Shown: positions 35,119 through 43,755 of the stretch, in pieces
Position numbering within the stretch: the stretch's first letter is position 1
How the letters are laid out: the number at the start of each line of letters is the position of its first letter
Origin: DATCJA01 sp963814955
GTDB lineage: Bacteria; Acidobacteriota; Vicinamibacteria; Vicinamibacterales; UBA2999
Assembly (NCBI GenBank): GCA_963814955.1
Contig: CAWFEX010000006.1
Span: 620,001-684,000 of the forward strand
Direction: 5' to 3'
DNA: 64,000 nt
Position numbers and translations under genes: made by a program
Notes under the pieces: model-generated
What the model saw: only the letters and a program-made list of their open reading frames with translations
Database searches by the model: none
What the model was told of the DNA's origin: nothing

Positions 35119-35933
35119 TGGCCGATCCACTCCTGGACGTCCAGCAACTCACGGTCGTCTTCGAAACACCCCGCTCGACGGTCACGGCGGTCAACGACGT
35201 CAGCTTCCAGATTGCTCCCGGCGAAACCCTGGGGCTGGTGGGGGAATCGGGAAGCGGCAAGTCCGTGACCGCCTTCTCCATCCTTCGCCTGCTTCAGCCG
35301 CCCGGACGCATCGCCTCGGGACGTGTTTTCTTCGACGGCCGCGATCTTCTCTCCCTGCCGGAGCGGGAAATGCAAAAGGTGCGCGGCGCGGGGATCTCAC
35401 TCATCTTCCAGGAACCGATGACGGCGCTGAATCCCGTCATGCGGGTGGGCGACCAAATCGCAGAAGCGCTCACCGTTCATGGGCGGGTCGATCGTGTCCA
35501 GGCATGGAAGCGTGCCGCGGAGCTGCTTGAAGCCGTCCATATTCCAGATGCGAGTCGGCGTGTTCGTGACTATCCGCATCAGCTGTCCGGCGGGATGCGG
35601 CAGCGCGTCATGATTGCAATTGCGCTCGCGTGCCACCCCCCTTTGGTCATTGCCGACGAACCGACGACCGCTCTCGACGTGACAATCCAGGCGCAGGTGC
35701 TCGATCTCCTCAGAGAGCTGCGGGAGCGCTACAACCTCGCGCTGCTGTTGATCACCCACGATTTCGGAGTCATTGCCGAAATGGCCGACCGCGTTGCGGT
35801 TATGCACGACGGTCTGCTCGTTGAGCAGGGAACGGTCAGGCAGATACTTCGTGAGCCGAGCCACGATTACACGCGAAAGCTGCTCAGTGCCGTGCCCGGG
35901 ATGCGCGCCGGCGGCTACGGCGGAGGCGGGTGA
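35118..35933 (+). CDS. Peptide ABC transporter ATP-binding protein, OppD/DppD-like
   Basis: A 271-residue ABC ATPase. Walker A is GESGSGKSVTAF, the Opp-type signature is LSGGMRQRVMIAIAL, and Walker B plus the D-loop is LVIADEPTTALDVTIQAQ. The DITHDFGV-type switch region reads LLITHDFGVIAEMADRV. It is somewhat shorter than typical OppD (about 320), with the C-terminal Opp-specific Cys-containing tail missing. It overlaps both neighbours by 1 bp. No permease or binding protein genes accompany the pair. Confidence 0.9.
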   Translation: MADPLLDVQQLTVVFETPRSTVTAVNDVSFQIAPGETLGLVGESGSGKSVTAFSILRLLQPPGRIASGRVFFDGRDLLSLPEREMQKVRGAGISLIFQEPMTALNPVMRVGDQIAEALTVHGRVDRVQAWKRAAELLEAVHIPDASRRVRDYPHQLSGGMRQRVMIAIALACHPPLVIADEPTTALDVTIQAQVLDLLRELRERYNLALLLITHDFGVIAEMADRVAVMHDGLLVEQGTVRQILREPSHDYTRKLLSAVPGMRAGGYGGGG

Positions 35934-36811
35934 TGCCGCTGCTCGAGGTACGTCATCTCGTCAAGAATTTCGTGCGCAAACAAGGACTGTGGCGTGAGGC
36001 AGCCATCGTCAGGGCCGTGGAAGATGTGAGCTTCACGATCGAGGAAGGAGAGATGTTCGGCCTGGTCGGGGAGTCAGGAAGCGGAAAGAGCACCACCGGA
36101 CGCTGTATCCTTCGTCTGATCGAGCCCACTTCGGGCGATGTGATTTTTCGTGGAGAAAACGTCCTGCAATTCTCGCGCGCGCGGATGCGCGAGGCCCGGC
36201 GGGATATGCAGATCGTTTTTCAAGATCCCTACTCGTCGCTCAACCCGCGCATGCGCGCCGGAGACATCGTGGAAGAGCCCCTGATCATCCACGCGCTGGG
36301 ATCAAAAGCGGAGCGCCGCGCGCGAGTTGGCGAACTGTTCAGCCTGGTGGGACTCGATCGCGAGCATCTGACACGTTATCCTCACGAATTCAGCGGCGGG
36401 CAGCGTCAGCGCATCGGCATCGCGCGCGCTCTTGCACTCAGTCCTGCGCTTGTCATCGCCGACGAAGCCGTGTCCGCTCTGGACGTTTCGATCCAGGCGC
36501 AGGTGGTGCGCTTGATGCTCGAGCTGAAAGACCGGCTGAAACTGACTTACCTTTTCATTGCGCACGACCTGCGACTGGTCGAGAACATCTGCGACCGGGT
36601 TGCAGTGATGTACCTGGGCCGAATCGTTGAGATGGGCGACACGCGCCAATTGTTCACGAATCCCATCCATCCCTACACTCGTGCGTTGTTAAGTGCAGTA
36701 CCCGTGCTCGATCCCGACGCACCCCGTCAACGAATCTGCCTCGAGCCGGATTCGTTCGACGCGCACGCCGCTCTTAGAGAAGTCGGCGCGTCACACTGGG
36801 CCGCGGTATAG
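35933..36811 (+). CDS. Peptide ABC transporter ATP-binding protein, OppF/DppF-like
   Basis: A 292-residue ABC ATPase. Walker A is GESGSGKSTTGRCI, the signature FSGGQRQRIGIARAL, and Walker B LVIADEAVSALDVSIQAQV. The FQDPYSSLNPRM segment is typical of OppF/DppF. ATG 35933 shares its A with the OppD stop (TGATG), so the pair is co-translated. The next gene begins 2 bp after its stop. The permease partners must be encoded elsewhere. Confidence 0.92.
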   Translation: MPLLEVRHLVKNFVRKQGLWREAAIVRAVEDVSFTIEEGEMFGLVGESGSGKSTTGRCILRLIEPTSGDVIFRGENVLQFSRARMREARRDMQIVFQDPYSSLNPRMRAGDIVEEPLIIHALGSKAERRARVGELFSLVGLDREHLTRYPHEFSGGQRQRIGIARALALSPALVIADEAVSALDVSIQAQVVRLMLELKDRLKLTYLFIAHDLRLVENICDRVAVMYLGRIVEMGDTRQLFTNPIHPYTRALLSAVPVLDPDAPRQRICLEPDSFDAHAALREVGASHWAAV

Positions 36812-36813
36812 GA

Positions 36814-38673
36814 ATGAAAAGCCAGCTGGGTGGGGACATTCGGCGTCTTGTCGTTTCTGGCATTGCATTGTTCGTAATGGCGACGATCGCCTATGGAACG
36901 CTGCGCCTGACGTTTGGTCCGCGTCCCGTCTATGTTCACGTCCGATGGGCGGCCTCCACAGACGAAACGACAAGAAGTCAACTCGAACATCGTTACGGCC
37001 TCACCCAGCGGGAACTGAGAGAAGGAAGCACGTGGGGCTACGCGCTCACGAATCTGTCTCGTGACAATATCAGGGCGCTCGTCGCTGACAGCGCAGTTGA
37101 AGACACTCATCAGATCCATCGCACCGCGTTTCGGGTCGGGTATTTTGCACCACGTCTGCCCTACCAAACGTCGCGGCCGTGGGTGCCGATCGCGCTCGAG
37201 ATCCTGAGCGCATTGTTCTTGTTCACGGGCCTCGCCGCGGTGGGACTTGCGGCGCTCACGTATGTGGCACCTCGAGCGGTTCGCGGGCCCCTCTTGACCC
37301 TCCGCAGCATGTTCCTCGCGCCGCGCGATACGACGGCATACACCACAGCCGCTTTGCTGGCGTGGATACGCAGCCGCATTCCCGATGCTTCTCCTGAAGC
37401 GGCGGCCCTGTTCAGGATCGTTTTTGGTGTCGCGCTGCTGATATTCGTGCTCCAGCGGCCGGTGGGTGACGGCTGGACAACAGGACAGAGAAACGTGCTC
37501 TCCCGGCCTCACCAGGTCATGGTGAGCATGTTCCAGGGCGTACCATCGCTCGCAGCGTGGATTTCTCCGTGGGTGGCTGTGTGGGGATCGCTGTTCATCG
37601 CCGGCGCGTTCACTCGAACGGCATTCGCGTTGACGAGCCTCGGAGTGTTTGCCTGGGCGATTCTGTACACGACCCGCGTCACGTACCACACGGTCTGCGC
37701 GCTGCTGATGACGCTTCTCTGTCTGTTGTGGGCACGCTGGGGCGATGCGTGGAGCATTGATGCGTTGCTCCGTCGCAAGGAGATTCCCCGCGCAGCGCCC
37801 AAAGAGTACGGCTTCGTGGTCTGGATGCCGGGTTTGACGCTTGGGGTGATATTCGCCGCCGCAGCGTTCGCGAAGCTCCGGGAAAGTGGCCTTGCGTGGA
37901 TTCTGAATGGCACGGTGAAGTATCACTTCCTGTCCGATTCACGCCAGGCGATGGTCGACTGGGGACTTCAGCTCGGTCGCTACCATTCCATCGCGGTGCT
38001 GCTATCGTTCGGCGCGATTGCCATCGAAAGCCTCGTTATTGTGGGCGCTCTGTCGCGGTTGTACCGCTATCGACTGCTTGCGGGCCTGTCGGCGCTGGCG
38101 CTGCTCGCGGGCTTTTCCCTGCTGCAGGGGCTGTTCTGGCCGGGATGGTGGATTCTGCTGCTCTCATTCCTGCCGTGGCATCTGATAGCGCCCGGCTTTG
38201 AACGAAGTAACTCTCATACGGACGGGCGAGAGGGCAGAGGAGCGGGCCTGTTCCGACCGGCGGTCGCAGGCGTTGTCGCCGCGTTTCTGGCTATCCAGCT
38301 CGTCGTATCGTTGCTGAAAGTCGAGGTCTCTCCGCTGATATCGACGTACGACATGTATTCGACGACGTATGGCAGTCCTGCTGAGTACGAGCAAAAAGCG
38401 GCAGACGAATATTGGGTCGTCGGTACCGATGACGCAACGAATGTTCACGAATGCCGAATCAGTCGCATGGACGCTGACGTAATTGCTGCCGGTGCCGCGA
38501 CCGCAAACGCCGCGAGTCTCGCGGGCCAGGTGGCTCGTCGCTGTTTCGAGCCGTCCGTCCACATTCGCGCGATCGCAGTGGAAGGGAGCCGCGTTCGCGT
38601 CGACTGGGAAGCGTGGCGGCCCGGGCAGACCACACGCGTACGTCTCACGGACACCATCCCGGTAGGGCCTTAA
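36814..38673 (+). CDS. HTTM-family-like membrane protein
   Basis: A 619-residue membrane protein. The N-terminal 110 residues hold one membrane helix and an extracytoplasmic domain. From about 120 onward there are roughly ten helices in the HTTM/vitamin-K-dependent carboxylase style (ALFRIVFGVALLIFVLQRPV, SRPHQVMVSMFQGVPS, then TYHTVCALLMTLLCLLWARW). The C-terminal 150 residues are soluble and probably periplasmic. It starts 2 bp after OppF and is the fourth gene of the mutase unit. Its substrate is unknown, and gamma-carboxylase activity should not be assumed. Confidence 0.75.
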   Translation: MKSQLGGDIRRLVVSGIALFVMATIAYGTLRLTFGPRPVYVHVRWAASTDETTRSQLEHRYGLTQRELREGSTWGYALTNLSRDNIRALVADSAVEDTHQIHRTAFRVGYFAPRLPYQTSRPWVPIALEILSALFLFTGLAAVGLAALTYVAPRAVRGPLLTLRSMFLAPRDTTAYTTAALLAWIRSRIPDASPEAAALFRIVFGVALLIFVLQRPVGDGWTTGQRNVLSRPHQVMVSMFQGVPSLAAWISPWVAVWGSLFIAGAFTRTAFALTSLGVFAWAILYTTRVTYHTVCALLMTLLCLLWARWGDAWSIDALLRRKEIPRAAPKEYGFVVWMPGLTLGVIFAAAAFAKLRESGLAWILNGTVKYHFLSDSRQAMVDWGLQLGRYHSIAVLLSFGAIAIESLVIVGALSRLYRYRLLAGLSALALLAGFSLLQGLFWPGWWILLLSFLPWHLIAPGFERSNSHTDGREGRGAGLFRPAVAGVVAAFLAIQLVVSLLKVEVSPLISTYDMYSTTYGSPAEYEQKAADEYWVVGTDDATNVHECRISRMDADVIAAGAATANAASLAGQVARRCFEPSVHIRAIAVEGSRVRVDWEAWRPGQTTRVRLTDTIPVGP

Positions 38674-39356
38674 GCGGCCCGCCTGACGTCCTTTTCGATC
38701 TGCCCGTCTCTCAGATGCACGGCGCGGTGCGCAAAGGCGGCAATGTCGGCTTCGTGCGTCACGAGAATGATCGTATTGCCCGCGTCATGCAGACGGGCAA
38801 ACAGGCTCATGATTTCGGTCCCGGTTTTCGAATCGAGGTTTCCAGTTGGTTCGTCGGCCAGCAGCAGCGAGGGATTGTTCACGAGCGCTCTTGCGATTGC
38901 GACCCTCTGCCGCTGCCCGCCCGAAAGCTCGTTCGGCCGATGGGTCATGCGCGACGCGAGATCCACTCGCTCGAGCGCGAGCTTGGCCCGCTCCTGGCGC
39001 ACCTTACCGGAGATCCCGGCGTAAACAAGCGGCAGTTCCACGTTGTGGAGCGCAGAAGCACGCGGCAGGAGATTGAAGGTCTGAAAAACGAAGCCGACCT
39101 CCTCGTTGCGGATCCGCGCCAGTTCGTTGTCATTCATGTCGCTGACGCGTTTGCCGTTCAGCAAATAAGTGCCCCTGGTCGGAGTATCGAGGCACCCGAT
39201 GAGGTTCATGAGTGTCGATTTGCCGGAGCCAGAGGGTCCCATGATGGCGACGTACTCTCCGCGCTCGATTTCCACCGACACACCTCGAAGGGCATGGACC
39301 TCCTCTTCGCCCATGACGTAGGTCTTCCAGAGATCGTGGGTTTCGATGAGCGCCAT
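38670..39356 (-). CDS. ABC transporter ATP-binding protein, LolD/MacB type
   Basis: A 228-residue ATPase from ATG 39356, with Walker A GPSGSGKSTLMNLIG, signature LSGGQRQRVAIARAL, Walker B LLLADEPTGNLDSKTG, and the Y-loop region typical of the LolD/MacB/FtsE class. Such ATPases work with FtsX-like permeases in lipoprotein sorting or envelope extrusion. No permease is adjacent. It starts 1 bp after the J-protein stop and ends overlapping the convergent HTTM-like gene by 3 bp. An alternative start at 39407 overlaps the J-protein and is rejected. Confidence 0.92.
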   Translation of the reverse strand: MALIETHDLWKTYVMGEEEVHALRGVSVEIERGEYVAIMGPSGSGKSTLMNLIGCLDTPTRGTYLLNGKRVSDMNDNELARIRNEEVGFVFQTFNLLPRASALHNVELPLVYAGISGKVRQERAKLALERVDLASRMTHRPNELSGGQRQRVAIARALVNNPSLLLADEPTGNLDSKTGTEIMSLFARLHDAGNTIILVTHEADIAAFAHRAVHLRDGQIEKDVRRAA

Positions 39357-39357
39357 G

Positions 39358-40128
39358 TCACGAACGCTGGAGACGAGCCACCATGGATCGTATCGCCGGG
39401 GGCACATCGTTCGGAACGTGCGCCGTCCAGCTGCGAGTGTTCACCGGTACGATCGTCAATGTAAAACCGCGCGATCTGAACTTGCGTCGCTCCCGGGTGA
39501 CCGTCACGCTTAGCTCCGCCTCGGGCATCACATTTGGCGCGATCAGGAACACGCACAACCCGCGTTCGTCGCGTGCCACGGCACGGCGCACCGTTTCACA
39601 CGTTTCTGTGACCGCTGCTACGTCTACGTAACGCACGAACCTCGCGTAGATCCGTGGCGGAAGCCTGCTCCACAACCTGGTTCTGACAGGGGCGCAGACG
39701 ATGTCGAAGCCGTCCACTGCCACTTCCTCACAGAATCCGAATTCCGCCTGCAGCGCTTGTCGAAACCGTACGACTGCCGCCTGTCGCACGAAGTTGCTGA
39801 CTCCCGTCCGAACCGCTGATGTCACCGACTCCGCGTCGAACGATGCGCCCGATTCCGGAACCGGCGCGGGCGCCGACGGCCGAGGTTGTGAAACAGCCGA
39901 AGCGCTCACGCGGGCGTCGTAGTCGGCGCGCAGAGTCCCATCGGTCAGCGTCTTGTAGGCCTGCGTCAGCTCCGCCGATCGGATTGCAGCAATGCTCTGG
40001 AATTCGTTGCCGAGATGCTGGACCTTGTCCGGATGATACCTGGCTATCTCGCGTCGAAACGCGCTCCTGATTTCGTCGGAAGACGCTGTCAATGCGACGC
40101 CAAGCAGCTCGTAATAAGTGGTGGCCAT
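39358..40128 (-). CDS. J-domain protein with novel C-terminal domain
   Basis: A 256-residue protein. The first 75 residues are a J domain (YYELLGVALTASSDEIRSAF, with the HPD motif in YHPDKVQHL) that would stimulate a Hsp70 ATPase. No G/F-rich or zinc domain follows. After a Pro/Ala linker with SQPRPSAPAPVPE, residues 100-256 form an unrecognised domain (FVRQAAVVRFRQALQAEFGF, then RLWSRLPPRIYARFVRYVD). It lies between the PilB-like gene (21 bp upstream) and the LolD-like gene (1 bp downstream), suggesting a client or chaperone role for that system. Confidence 0.85.
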   Translation of the reverse strand: MATTYYELLGVALTASSDEIRSAFRREIARYHPDKVQHLGNEFQSIAAIRSAELTQAYKTLTDGTLRADYDARVSASAVSQPRPSAPAPVPESGASFDAESVTSAVRTGVSNFVRQAAVVRFRQALQAEFGFCEEVAVDGFDIVCAPVRTRLWSRLPPRIYARFVRYVDVAAVTETCETVRRAVARDERGLCVFLIAPNVMPEAELSVTVTRERRKFRSRGFTLTIVPVNTRSWTAHVPNDVPPAIRSMVARLQRS

Positions 40129-40149
40129 ACGAGTGGACCGCGCGACCGT

Positions 40150-42114
40150 TCAACTTCTGTTGCCGAGTTCCCCGTCAGCAGCCGCCGGCAGTGCGGTGGC
40201 CGGACGCCAATGTGTGACATCGATACCGGACCGCTCCGCGCCGGACCTGTCGATTGGTTCGGCACAAAACGCGCAGAACTTCCACTCGGTTCGGACAGGT
40301 CGGGAACAGTGCGAACAACCGCTGGCGACGCGCTGTCCACAGTTCGGGCACGCAACGAAGCCTGCGGATAATCGTGTGCGGCACGCCGCACATTCGCTGC
40401 GGGTCTGACGAACTTCCGTGACCACGCGCAACAACTCTTGCGGCGTGGTGATCCCGGCTTTTACTTTCGCAAGGCCGTCTTCTCCAAGGGAAATCATGCC
40501 GGATGCAATCGCCGCCTCGCGCAGCTGTGCCTCTGCACCTCGCTGCGCGATGAACCGGCGAAGCTCGTTGGTCACCGTCATGATCTCGTAGATACCGACC
40601 CGACCCTTGTAACCGATTCGCTTGCACGCATCGCAGCCGACGGCTCGGTAGAACGTCGGCTGCGGTGTTTCGTTTCCGCAAAGCCCCATGGCGCGCAATG
40701 TCTCGGGTTCAGGGATATAGGGAGACCGGCAATTCAGGCACAGCCGACGAACCAGACGCTGCGCAACGACCCCGATGAGCGCCGACGCCGTCACGTAGGG
40801 TTCGATGCCTATGTCCGTCAGCCGGGTCACGCATGACGGCGCATCATCGGTGTGCAACGTGGACAGCACCAGGTGTCCCGTCTGCGCGGCCTGCATCGCG
40901 ATTCGCGCTGTTTCCTGATCGCGAATCTCACCGACGAGAACCACGTCGGGGTCCTGACGGAGGATGGACCGCAGCGCGCCGGCGAACGTGAGGTTGATCT
41001 TGGTGTTGATTTGCGTCTGATTGACGCCCGGAATCTGGTACTCAACCGGATCCTCAATGGTGACGATGTTCGTCCGCCCCGAGCGAATAGTCGAGATCGC
41101 CGATGACAGCGTCGTCGTCTTCCCGGACCCCGTCGGCCCGACGACGAGGATCATTCCATGCTGATGGCGGAGAAAGAACCGGATGCGGTCCAGCGCCGGA
41201 GCCGACAAGCCGAGCTCGTCGAGCGGCGGCACGCCTTTCCGGTGATCGAGAAGCCGAAGCACGATCTTCTCGCCGAAGATGGTCCGCAGCGTCGACACGC
41301 GAACGTCGACCTCCTGTCCCTCGTCCGCTGCCGCACGGATGCGCCCGTCCTGCGGCAATCGTTTCTCGGCAATGTCGAGGCCGGCCATGATTTTGATCCG
41401 CGCGACCAGGCCGTCGTGAACCCACTTCGGCACATCCATCACCTCTTTCAACAACCCGTCGAGGCGGTGACGCACGATGACGCTGTCTTCGGTCGGCTCG
41501 ATGTGAATGTCACTCGCGCGACTCTTGAGCGCACCGTTGATCACCAGGTTGACGATATCGATGATTGGCGCGTCGTCGCCTGTGGACGTCCGCGGTGCCG
41601 ACTGTTCGAAGATGTGCTCGTTGCGTTGGCGCGCGGCCTCGCCGGTGCCGGGCGCCGGCATACGCGTCGAAGCGCTGCGGATTACCGATTGGGCTGGATA
41701 GCCGGCTTCGATGGCGGCGCTGATATCGGCTTGCGTCGCCACAACCTGCTTGATGTGATGGCTCGTCTGAAATTCGAGATCCTGGACGAGTGCGAATTGC
41801 AGCGGATCGCACATCGCCACCGTCAAGACGTTCTTCTCGACAGCCACCGCGATGCAATTGCGTTTGAGCGCGACGTCCTTCGGAATCAGCTTTACCGCAG
41901 CCGGATCCGGAGGGTGCGCAACGAGGTCGACATACTCGAAGCCGAGCTGAGTGCCGATCGCTTTCGCGATCTGACGCTCACTGGCCAGATTGAGACGAAC
42001 GAACACTGAACCAATTCGTTCGCCGGACCGCTTCTGCTCGAGGAGTGCGGCGTGTAGTGCCTCTTCGCTGATGACACCCGCCTGACGAAGGCACTCGCCG
42101 ATCGTTACACGCAC
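40150..42114 (-). CDS. PilB/GspE-type ATPase with C-terminal double zinc ribbon
   Basis: From GTG 42114 the protein has 654 residues. An N-terminal MshEN-like domain (about 1-140, VTIGECLRQAGVISEEALHA) precedes the secretion ATPase with Walker A GPTGSGKTTTLSSAI, an Asp box, Walker B LRQDPDVVLVGEIRD, His box and the usual tetra-Cys loop (CLNCRSP, CDACKRIGY). The last 70 residues add four CxxC pairs (CAAC, CPNC, CSHC, CAFC), a double zinc ribbon not normal for PilB. A longer start at 42141 adds nine residues of no family sense. It leads the unit with the J-protein and LolD-like genes. It powers pilus or type II secretion assembly by inference. Confidence 0.9.
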   Translation of the reverse strand: MRVTIGECLRQAGVISEEALHAALLEQKRSGERIGSVFVRLNLASERQIAKAIGTQLGFEYVDLVAHPPDPAAVKLIPKDVALKRNCIAVAVEKNVLTVAMCDPLQFALVQDLEFQTSHHIKQVVATQADISAAIEAGYPAQSVIRSASTRMPAPGTGEAARQRNEHIFEQSAPRTSTGDDAPIIDIVNLVINGALKSRASDIHIEPTEDSVIVRHRLDGLLKEVMDVPKWVHDGLVARIKIMAGLDIAEKRLPQDGRIRAAADEGQEVDVRVSTLRTIFGEKIVLRLLDHRKGVPPLDELGLSAPALDRIRFFLRHQHGMILVVGPTGSGKTTTLSSAISTIRSGRTNIVTIEDPVEYQIPGVNQTQINTKINLTFAGALRSILRQDPDVVLVGEIRDQETARIAMQAAQTGHLVLSTLHTDDAPSCVTRLTDIGIEPYVTASALIGVVAQRLVRRLCLNCRSPYIPEPETLRAMGLCGNETPQPTFYRAVGCDACKRIGYKGRVGIYEIMTVTNELRRFIAQRGAEAQLREAAIASGMISLGEDGLAKVKAGITTPQELLRVVTEVRQTRSECAACRTRLSAGFVACPNCGQRVASGCSHCSRPVRTEWKFCAFCAEPIDRSGAERSGIDVTHWRPATALPAAADGELGNRS

Positions 42115-42331
42115 GCACGTTATTGTCCTTCTTTGCCACACGAGCGGTCGCGAAAAAAAGTGTTCGCCGAAACGACATCGTGCGTTCGGCGCGGAGTACG
42201 ACGAATCGTAAATGGGTGGATGCGCGAGGATTGGCGAGTCGAACGGATGATCGGCGGCCGCACTTCGTCAAGTCGACGAAGCAACGCGAGCGCCACAATT
42301 AGTGCGGTTTCGAGTTCCGTGTAGGGTGGTT
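42115..42331. promoter_or_regulatory. Region upstream of the PilB-like gene
   Basis: This AT-richer stretch must contain the PilB-like gene's promoter on the minus strand. I see no convincing promoter box and no gene. On the plus strand a run of seven A at 42154-42160 and scattered GCGAG words are the only visible features. Confidence 0.25.
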
Positions 42332-42408
42332 GTGAGTCGCGAGTGATGAGTGGTGAGCCGTGCGATGAGCTGCGAAACTCACAACTCACTACTCAGAACT
42401 GAACACTG
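42332..42408. repeat. GTGAGTG heptamer inverted repeat after ino1
   Basis: Eleven words sit in a single 7-bp register: GTGAGTC, GCGAGTG, ATGAGTG, GTGAGCC, GTGCGAT, GAGCTGC, GAAACTC, ACAACTC, ACTACTC, AGAACTG, AACACTG. The first four are near-complementary to words 7-9, so the RNA folds as a hairpin. It ends 4 bp before the ino1 stop codon on the plus-strand map and may act as its 3' processing or termination element. Confidence 0.88.
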
Positions 42409-42412
42409 CTCT

Positions 42413-43726
42413 CTAGTCGTAGTATTCGCGGCCGAGGTGAGTGATGAGCTGCTCGCCCTGCATGTAGCGCAATGTGTTCTTCAACTTCATGAGCTGAATG
42501 AACAGATCGTGTTCGGGATAGACCTCAGGAGCGTGCATCGGCGCCTTGAAATAGAACGAGAGCCATTCCTGTATGCCGGACATACCCGCGCGCTTCGCCA
42601 GATCGAGAAACAGCGCACAGTCGAGCACAATCGGCGCCGCAAGGATGCTGTCACGGCAGAGGAAATTGATCTTCAGCTGCATCGGATAGCCCAGCCATCC
42701 AACCAGATCGATGTTGTCCCATCCTTCCTTGTTGTCGCCGCGAGGAGGGTAGTAGTTGATGCGGACGACATGACAAAGGTCCTTGTAGAGCTCCGGATAG
42801 AGCTGCGGCTGAAAGATGTAGTCGAGCGCCGACTTCTTGCTTTCTTCCTTCGTCTTGAATGACTCGGGATCGTCGAGGACCTCGCCATCACGGTTGCCGA
42901 GGATATTCGTGGAATACCAGCCGCGAACACCCAGCAGCCGCGCCTTCAACCCTGGCGCGATGATCGTCTTCATCAGCGTCTGCCCGGTTTTCATGTCGTT
43001 GCCCGCAACGGGGGCCTTCGTGCGGGCGGCCAGCTGTTGCAACGCGGGGATCTCGGCCGTCAGATTCGGAGCCGCATTCGCAAACGCGATCCCTTCACGG
43101 ATGGCGGCATACGCGTACACCATGCTCGACGGGATCGCGTCGTCGCTTTGTTCGAGCGCCTTCTCGAACGACGCGACGGTGGCGTGCACTCCGGTCTCCT
43201 TCATATAGACCTCGGTGCTGCCGCACCAGAGCATCACCAGACGGTCGCAGCCATGTTTTTCCTTGAAGCCGCGGATGTCGGCGACCACCTGCTCGGCGAG
43301 ATCGCGTTTGTTCTTGCCTTTCTTGACATTGGGACCGTCGAGCCGCCTGACGTAGCGTTGATCGAATACAGCAGGCATCGGCCGGATGGCCTCGAGCTCG
43401 TCACGAACCTGACTGAGCTGTGCCGGCTCGAGCACCCCCGCAGTGCGGGCGGCCGAGTAGCAGTCCGCTTCGAAGATGTCCCATCCGCCAAAGACGACGT
43501 CGTTCAAGTCGGCCAGCGGGACAAAGTCCTTGATCCGCGGCGCGCGTTTTTCCGATCGCTTGCCGAGGCGGATGGTACCCATTTGCGTCAGGGATCCGAT
43601 CGGGAGAGCGAGCCCTTTGCGAATCGCGCAGACGCCCGCAATCGTCGTTGTACTGACTGCACCGAGGCCGACGAGAAGAACGCCGAGCTTCCCTCGCGCG
43701 GGAGCGATTTGAAGTGGTGCCGTCAC
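42413..43726 (-). CDS. ino1: Inositol-3-phosphate synthase
   Basis: Makes myo-inositol 3-phosphate from glucose 6-phosphate, with NAD. The 437 residues carry LGVLLVGLGAVSTTTIAGV (NAD-binding Rossmann start), the GNDMKTGQTLMKTIIAPGL segment and the STNILGNRDGEVL motif, all diagnostic of Ino1. It may feed inositol-containing lipids or osmolytes. Its ATG lies only 29 bp from that of the divergent methyltransferase gene, and the heptamer repeat lies just after its stop. Confidence 0.95.
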   Translation of the reverse strand: MTAPLQIAPARGKLGVLLVGLGAVSTTTIAGVCAIRKGLALPIGSLTQMGTIRLGKRSEKRAPRIKDFVPLADLNDVVFGGWDIFEADCYSAARTAGVLEPAQLSQVRDELEAIRPMPAVFDQRYVRRLDGPNVKKGKNKRDLAEQVVADIRGFKEKHGCDRLVMLWCGSTEVYMKETGVHATVASFEKALEQSDDAIPSSMVYAYAAIREGIAFANAAPNLTAEIPALQQLAARTKAPVAGNDMKTGQTLMKTIIAPGLKARLLGVRGWYSTNILGNRDGEVLDDPESFKTKEESKKSALDYIFQPQLYPELYKDLCHVVRINYYPPRGDNKEGWDNIDLVGWLGYPMQLKINFLCRDSILAAPIVLDCALFLDLAKRAGMSGIQEWLSFYFKAPMHAPEVYPEHDLFIQLMKLKNTLRYMQGEQLITHLGREYYD

Positions 43727-43755
43727 AAGCGGCCACTATATCATGGGGAAAATCG

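Noticed and set aside
36814..38673. Vitamin-K-dependent gamma-carboxylase activity
   Set aside because: Only the general HTTM-like helix arrangement is seen. The catalytic residues cannot be recognised.
42332..42408. Possible CRISPR array
   Set aside because: Units are 7 bp without spacers, and no cas genes occur in the window.
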